From contig NZ_SORI01000002.1 in assembly GCF_004366815.1 (NCBI RefSeq), forward strand, positions 62,001 to 126,000: 64,000 nucleotides of DNA, read 5' to 3'. The translations under genes were made by a program, and so were the position numbers. Shown piece after piece: positions 58,795 to 64,000 of this stretch. Positions within the stretch are counted from its first letter, which is position 1. Each line of letters starts with the position of its first letter. The stretch is from Aminivibrio pyruvatiphilus (GTDB taxonomy: Bacteria > Synergistota > Synergistia > Synergistales > Aminobacteriaceae). The notes under the pieces were generated by a model. It did no database searches and had not been told where the DNA came from. It saw only the letters and a program-made list of their open reading frames with translations.

Positions 58795-59877
58795 TCAGAT
58801 GGCGGCGAATTCTGCCGCGCGGGCCAGGAAGGCGTCCACCACGACGGGGTCGAAATGGCTTCCCTTTCCGTCGATGATGATCCCGACACTCCGTTCATGG
58901 GAAAAAGCCTCCTTGTACGGTCGGTTCGAACGGAGGGCATCATAGACATCTGCCAGGGCCATGATCCGCCCCCCCAGGGGAATGTTCTCCCCGGCGAGGC
59001 CCTCGGGATAGCCTGTGCCGTCCCATTTTTCGTGGTGGTACCTCGTGAGGGTGATGCCCATCTTCACCAGGGCATTTCCCGGGTATTCTTCCAGAACCCG
59101 TTCCAGGGTCCTGGAACCGATGGTGGTGTGGGTCTTCATTATCCGGAATTCCTCAGGGGTAAGCTTACCCGGCTTGAGGAGGATCCTGTCCGGGATGCCC
59201 ACCTTGCCGATATCATGCAGGGGAGCGGCGTGGTAAATGTTCTCCACGAATTCGTCGGTGACGGTCTCCCGGAACCGGGGATCCTCCCTGAGGCAGAGGG
59301 CGAGCACCCTGCAGTATGACCGGCTCCGCTCGATGTGCTTTCCCGTCACGTCGTCCCGGGACTCCGCGAGCCTTGAGAGGGCGAGAATAGTGGCAAGCTG
59401 GGATTCGGAAATCTCCCTGACCTTTTCCCGGACCAGGTCCTCGAGATAATGGTTGTGCCGCTCCAGTTCCTTCCGCATGCGGCCGAGGTCGAGGTGGGTC
59501 CTGACCCTGGCGGCGAGTTCTTCTTCCTGAAAGGGCTTGGTGACGTAATCCACTCCTCCGGCCGCGAAAGCCCGTACCTTGCCTGCGGGGTCGTCCAGGG
59601 CACTGATGAACAGCACGGGAATTTCCCTGAGTTTTTCGTCCTCCTTGAGCCTCATGCAGATTTCGAATCCGTCCATCCCGGGCATCATGATGTCGAGAAG
59701 TATCAGGTCAGGCGCCTCGAGGGCCGCCGCTTTCAGGGCCATGCTCCCCCTGGGAAAGGCCGCGACGCGGTAGCCTCTCCGGCCGAGCAGTTCGACAAGG
59801 ATGGCGAGGTTGGCCGGCGTGTCGTCCACCGCCATGATCGTTTCGTTTCCGGTCCTCTGGGGAGCTGTGTTATCCAT
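58795..59877 (-). CDS. Response regulator with HD-GYP domain (c-di-GMP phosphodiesterase)
   Basis: 360 aa from the ATG at 59877, which overlaps the kinase stop by eight bases. Receiver ~12-130 with acidic pair D18/D19 and phospho-acceptor D62 (LILLDIMMP); coiled linker ~135-165; HD-GYP ~170-345. Catalytic motifs are intact: HDIGKVGIP at H221-D222, the following HTTIGSRTLE, and HHEKWDGTGYPEG with GYP at 289-291, then DVYDALRSNRPYK. Such enzymes hydrolyse c-di-GMP to GMP. The adjacent PAS histidine kinase is the obvious partner. Confidence 0.95.
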   Translation of the reverse strand: MDNTAPQRTGNETIMAVDDTPANLAILVELLGRRGYRVAAFPRGSMALKAAALEAPDLILLDIMMPGMDGFEICMRLKEDEKLREIPVLFISALDDPAGKVRAFAAGGVDYVTKPFQEEELAARVRTHLDLGRMRKELERHNHYLEDLVREKVREISESQLATILALSRLAESRDDVTGKHIERSRSYCRVLALCLREDPRFRETVTDEFVENIYHAAPLHDIGKVGIPDRILLKPGKLTPEEFRIMKTHTTIGSRTLERVLEEYPGNALVKMGITLTRYHHEKWDGTGYPEGLAGENIPLGGRIMALADVYDALRSNRPYKEAFSHERSVGIIIDGKGSHFDPVVVDAFLARAAEFAAI

Positions 59878-61582
59878 GGGACGAGTCCTCCTCCATGCCG
59901 AGGATCCGGCTGAGCTGTTCGTAATCGAAGGCCGCCACAAGGGCCTGGATCCTCTTTCCCGCCGCTTGGTCATAACGCGCCGCTTCACCGGCGAGGTCCC
60001 TGAGCCTGAGGATGTCTCCCCTTTCCACCGCCCGGGCCATTCCGGAGCGCAGTTCGTCCGGAAGGACAATAGGGAACTCCTCGCCGGGAGCGGGGATAGA
60101 CAGAGCAGCCCCCTTCAGCCCCGAGATTTCACTCCGGACGGCACGGTTTTGGGGCCCGATGCGGGAATCCCGGCCCGATGCCTCTCCGCGGCCATCATGA
60201 ACCGTCAGCACCGGAAGGCGGACACAAAAGAGGCTTCCCTGTCCCGGTGTGCTCCGTACGGAAACGTCCCCTCCCAGAAGGGCGGCCAGGCGTCTCGTTA
60301 TGGCCAGGCCGAGCCCCGTGCCGCCGGTCTCCTTCCCCGCAGAGGACTGGCTGAATTCATCAAAGATGGCTTCAAGGTCTTCCGGCGTTATTCCGGGGCC
60401 CGTGTCCTCCACTTCCACCGAGAGAAGAACTCTCCGGTCCCCTTCCTCTCCCCCGTTCCCGCCGGGGGGAACGGGTTCCGCCTGTGCCCGGAAGCCGACC
60501 CCTCCGATTTTCGTGAACTTGACGGCGTTCCCGAGGAGATTCAGCAGGATCTGCCGCAGTTTCCTCCTGTCGGAGGAGACGAAGATGGGAACGGTTTCCC
60601 TCCGTTCGTAGCCGAAAACCAGCCCCCTGGCTTCCGCCTGGGGCCGGAAGAAATCCGCCACGTCATCGAGAAGGTCATGGAGATTGAAGCCTTCGACGGC
60701 GAGTTCCATTTTTCCCGATTCAATTTTCGATAAATCGAGAATGTTGTTGATGAGAGAGAGAAGCTGGGTTCCGCTGTGGATTATGGTTCTGACCTGTTCC
60801 GCCTGGGCTGCCGTAAGTGCGGGGTCCCTGTCCAGAACCTGGGCGAACCCGAGGATCGCATTGAGAGGCGTGCGGATTTCGTGGCTCATGTGGGCGACAA
60901 AGGCGCTCTTGGCCCTGCTGGCCTGTTCCGCCACCTGGAGCCGTATGCGCTCCTGCTCGCTCCGCTTCCTTTCGGTAATGTCCGTGAGGGCACAGATGAT
61001 CTCCGCCGGATTGTTCTCCCCGTCTCCCAGCACCAGGAGGTCGTCGTGAACCCAGATCATTTCTCCGTTCTTTCTGAACAGCCGGTATTCACGGACTCCT
61101 TTTCCCGCCCTGATCGCGGATACAGACGTGTTCCTGACCGCCTGAACGTCTTCCGGATGGACGAATTCCTCCCAAAAGCCGGGATGCATGACCTCATCGG
61201 GCGTGTAGCCGAGGAGAGGCGTCACGTTCTGGCTGATCCAGGTGACGGAATAGTCAGCAGGGTTAAGGGTGTACACGATGGAAGGGCTCACGGAAAAAAG
61301 ATGGCGCAGCCGCCGCTCGTTCTGCTCCAGCTTCTCCTGGGCCTGGCGGCGGGCGGCATGGGTGAGATCCCTGGCCCTGCTCTCCGCCAGCAGAAGGGAG
61401 GTGAGGAGAACCGCCGTCACCGCCACGAAGGCCATGCCCTTGTAGATGGACAGGCGGGTCAGGACTCCGGGGGCAAGGTCCATATACTCCAGAAGCCGGT
61501 CGGAGAAGAAAATCCACAGGCCGGCGAAAAGGAGATATGGAAGAACGATTCTCGTGATGGCCCGGACGGCCTGCATCCTCAT
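59870..61582 (-). CDS. Membrane-bound PAS-domain sensor histidine kinase
   Basis: 570-aa kinase with two N-terminal membrane helices (~8-30 and ~45-65), a coiled segment, a PAS domain ~85-205 (HLFSVSPSIVYTLNPADYSVTWISQNVTPLLGYTPDEV) with PAC end, HisKA with H234 (AHMSHEIRTPLNAILGF), and HATPase (ILLNLLGNAVKFT, EDTGPGI, GGTGLGLAI). A ~120-residue C-terminal extension of unclear fold follows. It overlaps the HD-GYP regulator gene and should phosphorylate it, controlling c-di-GMP turnover. Confidence 0.92.
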   Translation of the reverse strand: MRMQAVRAITRIVLPYLLFAGLWIFFSDRLLEYMDLAPGVLTRLSIYKGMAFVAVTAVLLTSLLLAESRARDLTHAARRQAQEKLEQNERRLRHLFSVSPSIVYTLNPADYSVTWISQNVTPLLGYTPDEVMHPGFWEEFVHPEDVQAVRNTSVSAIRAGKGVREYRLFRKNGEMIWVHDDLLVLGDGENNPAEIICALTDITERKRSEQERIRLQVAEQASRAKSAFVAHMSHEIRTPLNAILGFAQVLDRDPALTAAQAEQVRTIIHSGTQLLSLINNILDLSKIESGKMELAVEGFNLHDLLDDVADFFRPQAEARGLVFGYERRETVPIFVSSDRRKLRQILLNLLGNAVKFTKIGGVGFRAQAEPVPPGGNGGEEGDRRVLLSVEVEDTGPGITPEDLEAIFDEFSQSSAGKETGGTGLGLAITRRLAALLGGDVSVRSTPGQGSLFCVRLPVLTVHDGRGEASGRDSRIGPQNRAVRSEISGLKGAALSIPAPGEEFPIVLPDELRSGMARAVERGDILRLRDLAGEAARYDQAAGKRIQALVAAFDYEQLSRILGMEEDSSHG

Positions 61583-61923
61583 TGTTTCCCTGCCTTTGCG
61601 GCGGGGGCCCGAAGGAGAGCTGTGGCGTCAAAATCCGCCGCAGCAAGGGCACAGAGTTCAGTGACCGGGAAGACGCTCCTCATAACGCTTTACCTCCGCT
61701 GCGCCGCCTGAAATCTTTTAACCGGTGGAAGTCCCTGACTCCGGCGGAAAATGTTGAAGACAGGCTATTTGTACATCATCGCCGGGGAGAAAGTCAAACA
61801 GGTCCGGAGAACCTATACGGCAGGGGATTGTCCAGTACCGGGAAAAACCGGCAATCCTCCCCTGTTTCCCTCAGGCGGAGTCCTTTATACTACCCTGCGG
61901 CAGCTCGAAAGGAGGCTGAAACC
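61583..61923. other. Intergenic region between the kinase and the SGNH hydrolase
   Basis: About 340 bases with no gene recognised. The right end has a -10-like TATACT (61886-61891) and GGAGG for the hydrolase. The left end must contain the kinase promoter, which was not resolved. Confidence 0.4.
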
Positions 61924-62559
61924 GTGATTCGGTCCAAACCCGCGGCATTTACCCTGCTGGCCGTTCTCTGCATTGCAGGATACTGGTTTTTCAGCGGGCC
62001 TTCGGTCAATTCGTGGAAGATAGTGAACAATCCGCCCCTTGCGGCGGGGCCGGTGGTGGCCTTCGGGGACAGCCTGACGGCAGGCTTCGGATCGGGAGGT
62101 CCGGGCAGGGACTACCCGGCAGTGCTCTCGGGCCTGATAGGCCGCGAGGTGATCAACCTGGGCGTGAACGGCGACACCGTTTCCAGGGCCTACGGACGGA
62201 TCGAAAAGCTCGAGGCCCTCTCCCCCTCCGTGGTGCTCCTGCTGCTGGGCGGGAACGACCTGCTCCGCAGGGCGAACCTCGACGAGAGTTTCGCCCTCCT
62301 CGGGGAGATGATCCGCCGGATCCAGTCCGGCGGTGCACTGGTGGTTCTTCTGGGAATCGACGGGCTGCCCCTGGCGGCTCCTCTGGGGAAGAGGTACCTG
62401 GAGACCGCGAGGACGACGGGAGCGCTGCTGGTTCCGGACATCCTGAAGGACATCCTGGGAAAGGGCTCACTCATGGCGGACGGCATCCACCCCAACGGGG
62501 AGGGATACCGGATCATGGCGGAGCGGGTGGCGAAGGCGCTGAAACCCTATCTCCGCTGA
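61924..62559 (+). CDS. SGNH/GDSL-family hydrolase (lysophospholipase/arylesterase-like)
   Basis: 211 aa from a GTG at 61924 with AGGAGG eight bases upstream. An N-terminal hydrophobic segment (AAFTLLAVLCIAGYWFFSG) is an uncleaved anchor or signal. SGNH blocks are complete: AFGDSLTAGFGSG with nucleophile S50, the Gly of INLGVNGDTVS, GGNDLLRR with Asn, and DGIHPNGEGY with Asp and His. It resembles the TesA/arylesterase group, acting on lysophospholipids or acyl esters in the cell envelope. It stands alone, convergent with the ahb genes. Confidence 0.92.
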   Translation: MIRSKPAAFTLLAVLCIAGYWFFSGPSVNSWKIVNNPPLAAGPVVAFGDSLTAGFGSGGPGRDYPAVLSGLIGREVINLGVNGDTVSRAYGRIEKLEALSPSVVLLLLGGNDLLRRANLDESFALLGEMIRRIQSGGALVVLLGIDGLPLAAPLGKRYLETARTTGALLVPDILKDILGKGSLMADGIHPNGEGYRIMAERVAKALKPYLR

Positions 62560-62564
62560 AGGGG

Positions 62565-63059
62565 TCAGCGGGGTTCGCCGTCAGGGCGGCCGAAAAAGAC
62601 CATGCTGCTCTTTTTCAGCTCTTCCCTGCTGAAGAGGATGTCGTACTTCTCCACGGCGTTTTCGGCGGCGAAGGCTGACACGAAGGAGGTTATTTCCTCC
62701 TCGGTCCTGCCGTGGATCATGGCGTAGAGAGTATAGATCCACTCCCCGCAGGGGATGCGCTCGTAGCAGTGGCTCACCATGGGACTGGCGGCCAGTTTTT
62801 CTCCCAGTTCGTCCGTGGTGCCCGGGGGCGGGAGGAAAACCGCCATGGCGTTGGCGGCAAAACCGGAATTCTGGTGTCTCAAGACGGCGCCGACCCTCTT
62901 GAGTTTGCCGGAAGCCCTCAGCCCCCTCAGCCGTGCCACCACCTCGTCCTCGGGAATTCCGAGCCTGCAGGCGAGGGCCTGCCAGGGGTTTTCGCCGGGG
63001 GGGAGGTTTTCCTGAAGCTCCCGTACAAGCCGTCCGTCGAGATCGTCCACTGCTGTCAC
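62565..63059 (-). CDS. ahbB: Siroheme decarboxylase subunit AhbB (Lrp/AsnC-type)
   Basis: 164 aa from a GTG at 63059 that overlaps the ahbA stop (GTGA); a GTG at 63050 is also possible. Lrp-like HTH (PWQALACRLGIPEDEVVARLRGLRASGKLKRVGAVLRHQNSGFAANAMAVF), then the C-terminal RAM-like domain with MVSHCYERIPCGEWIYTLYAMIHGRTEEE, where the HCYER segment is characteristic of AhbB/NirL-type proteins. With AhbA it decarboxylates siroheme to 12,18-didecarboxysiroheme in the alternative heme pathway. Despite the HTH fold it is an enzyme subunit. Confidence 0.85.
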   Translation of the reverse strand: MTAVDDLDGRLVRELQENLPPGENPWQALACRLGIPEDEVVARLRGLRASGKLKRVGAVLRHQNSGFAANAMAVFLPPPGTTDELGEKLAASPMVSHCYERIPCGEWIYTLYAMIHGRTEEEITSFVSAFAAENAVEKYDILFSREELKKSSMVFFGRPDGEPR

Positions 63060-63532
63060 TCCTTCTCCATGTCGAAAAAGACCCTGAGCTTGAAGTGCTT
63101 CACCTTCGGGAAGGGATACACGGAGGAAAGGCCGAACCTCTCCCTGAGGGCCGCCAGCAGCCCGTCGATCTCCCCTGGGTCGCCGGAGGCGAAGGTGAAC
63201 CACATGTTCAGCGGTCCGGAGCGGCGGTAGTTGTGGGTAACACCGGGGAAGGAATTCACGAAGGCCGCCGCGTCGCCGAAGATCTCCCCGGGAACGGCCG
63301 CTCCCACGAGAAGGCTCGAATACCCCATGGCGGCGGAATCGAAGACGCCGCCGATGCGCCGGATGACGCCCCCGTCGACGAGGGCGCCGATCCTCTCCGT
63401 CACCTCGCTCCGGGAGATGTCGAGATCCCGGGCGATTATCCCGTAGGGATCCTTCTCCAGGGGAAGGCCCTCCTGGAGAAGGTTGACGAGCTTCCGGCCC
63501 ACGGAGTCCAGGATCATCTCCGGAAGCACCAT
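63056..63532 (-). CDS. ahbA: Siroheme decarboxylase subunit AhbA (Lrp/AsnC-type)
   Basis: 158 aa from the ATG at 63532 (GGAGGAGCC upstream, overlapping the radical-SAM stop by 19 bases). It has the HTH-like EKDPYGIIARDLDISRSEVTERIGALVDGGVIRRIGGVFDSAAMGYSSLLV and the family stretch FPGVTHNYRRSGPLNMWFTFA, in which the THNYRR segment with His is diagnostic for the AhbA/NirD/NirG group. It forms the decarboxylase with AhbB. Three heme-pathway genes are coupled by overlaps. Confidence 0.85.
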   Translation of the reverse strand: MVLPEMILDSVGRKLVNLLQEGLPLEKDPYGIIARDLDISRSEVTERIGALVDGGVIRRIGGVFDSAAMGYSSLLVGAAVPGEIFGDAAAFVNSFPGVTHNYRRSGPLNMWFTFASGDPGEIDGLLAALRERFGLSSVYPFPKVKHFKLRVFFDMEKE

Positions 63533-64000
63533 GGCTCCTCCGCAAGATAGTTTCCGGTGTAATACCAGGCCCTGGCCCTGCACCCGCCGCATATCTCCCA
63601 GTGCCCGCACTCCCCGCAGCTTCCCCCGTAGGCCGAGCGATCCCGCAGCTTCAGGAACACGTCGCTGTCCCTCCAGATATCCTCGAAAGGCCTCTCCCTC
63701 ACGCTGCTGGCCCTGACGGGCAGGTAGGGGCATACGTGGACCTCCCCGTCCGGGAGGACGCAGCAGTATGCCGTTCCTGCCAGGCATCCCCGGGTGAACC
63801 TCTGGGGAATGCCCATCTCCTTCGCCATGGGCATGAACTGGGGGGCACAGGTGGGCTTGATTTCCAGCGAGGCGGTGCCCTGTTTTTCCAGGACCGTGCG
63901 GATCATGGAAAAGTAGGCTTCCGAGGTGAGTTCCTCTTCTGCCATGGAGAGGGCCCTCCCCGTGGGAACGAGGAAGAAGGGATGGACAGCGTGGACGCCC
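63514..64000 (-). CDS. Radical SAM heme-pathway protein (AhbC/AhbD/NirJ-like), C-terminal part
   Basis: The reading frame continues past the right window edge; about 161 codons are inside, including HAVHPFFLVPTGRALS and the C-terminal SPASM-type region. Cysteines: RGCLAGTAYCCVLPDGEVHVCPYLP, then CGECGHWEICGGCRARAWYYTGNYLAEEPWC, which should bind an auxiliary 4Fe-4S cluster. This pattern is shared by AhbC (didecarboxysiroheme to Fe-coproporphyrin III), AhbD (heme synthase) and NirJ. The N-terminal CxxxCxxC is outside the window, so the exact member cannot be decided. Confidence 0.82.
   Translation of the reverse strand, partial: GVHAVHPFFLVPTGRALSMAEEELTSEAYFSMIRTVLEKQGTASLEIKPTCAPQFMPMAKEMGIPQRFTRGCLAGTAYCCVLPDGEVHVCPYLPVRASSVRERPFEDIWRDSDVFLKLRDRSAYGGSCGECGHWEICGGCRARAWYYTGNYLAEEPWCFRR

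Noticed and set aside
1-64000. tRNA, rRNA, transposase, integrase or insertion sequence
   Set aside because: GGTTCGAA-like strings were seen only within protein genes or without cloverleaf context, and no transposase or integrase motif was found.

Overview
This is a GC-rich bacterial chromosome segment, probably from an anaerobic, amino- and organic-acid-using member of the Synergistota. That assignment is an inference from gene content: a siroheme-dependent (ahb) heme pathway, many substrate-binding-protein transporters (TTT, TRAP, TAXI-TRAP, OPT, Liv-type), and an OPT/racemase/DUF917/DUF1177/AroM operon. No rRNA, tRNA, transposase or integrase was seen.

Layout. 1-6.2 kb: a Liv-type binding protein (cut by the window edge) and an old-yellow-enzyme-like reductase, a GntR/FCD regulator, and a divergent cupin-SDR-flavoprotein operon; two nearly identical 18-bp palindromes look like the shared operators. 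6.3-13.6 kb: a minus-strand catabolic operon with an RpiR-type regulator, a tripartite tricarboxylate transporter (tctCBA), an Ldh2/ComC-type dehydrogenase, a DmpG-like aldolase and a D-2-hydroxyacid dehydrogenase. 13.9-21.5 kb: a defence region with a DUF533 pseudogene, hicBA toxin-antitoxin, and a complete type II-C CRISPR-Cas locus (tracrRNA, cas9, cas1, cas2, and 21 repeats with 20 spacers of exactly 30 bp). The array is in crRNA sense on the minus strand, and every repeat ends in an extended -10 box.

21.6-29.4 kb: a minus-strand operon of an OPT transporter, an Asp/Glu/hydantoin racemase-like protein, DUF917, DUF1177, an unrecognised 297-aa protein, AroM, an M29-type peptidase-like protein and a secreted propeller-like protein. 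This is the best candidate here for an undescribed pathway. 29.7-35.8 kb: a secreted protein of unknown function, a serA-like/serC pair and a TAXI-TRAP transporter. 35.8-47.3 kb: uronate / 2-keto-3-deoxy-sugar catabolism (gnd, KDG-kinase-like, two kduD-like genes around a KduI/IolB-like isomerase, a ManD-like dehydratase, TRAP dctPQM, FCD regulator). 47.4-52.8 kb: a second TRAP system between two RraA-like proteins, with a divergent LysR regulator.

52.8-61.6 kb: a signalling block: a BvgS-like hybrid kinase, an REC-PAS-GGDEF-EAL protein whose GGDEF is degenerate, a small zincin, an REC-HD-GYP protein and a PAS histidine kinase. The c-di-GMP domains present are degradative. 61.9-64 kb: a lipase-like SGNH hydrolase, ahbB, ahbA and the C-terminal part of a radical-SAM heme-pathway enzyme running off the window.

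A recurring architectural feature is a stable hairpin directly after each of the four complete transporter-binding-protein genes that are followed by their permease genes. Functions come from motif recognition and context; no database search was possible.
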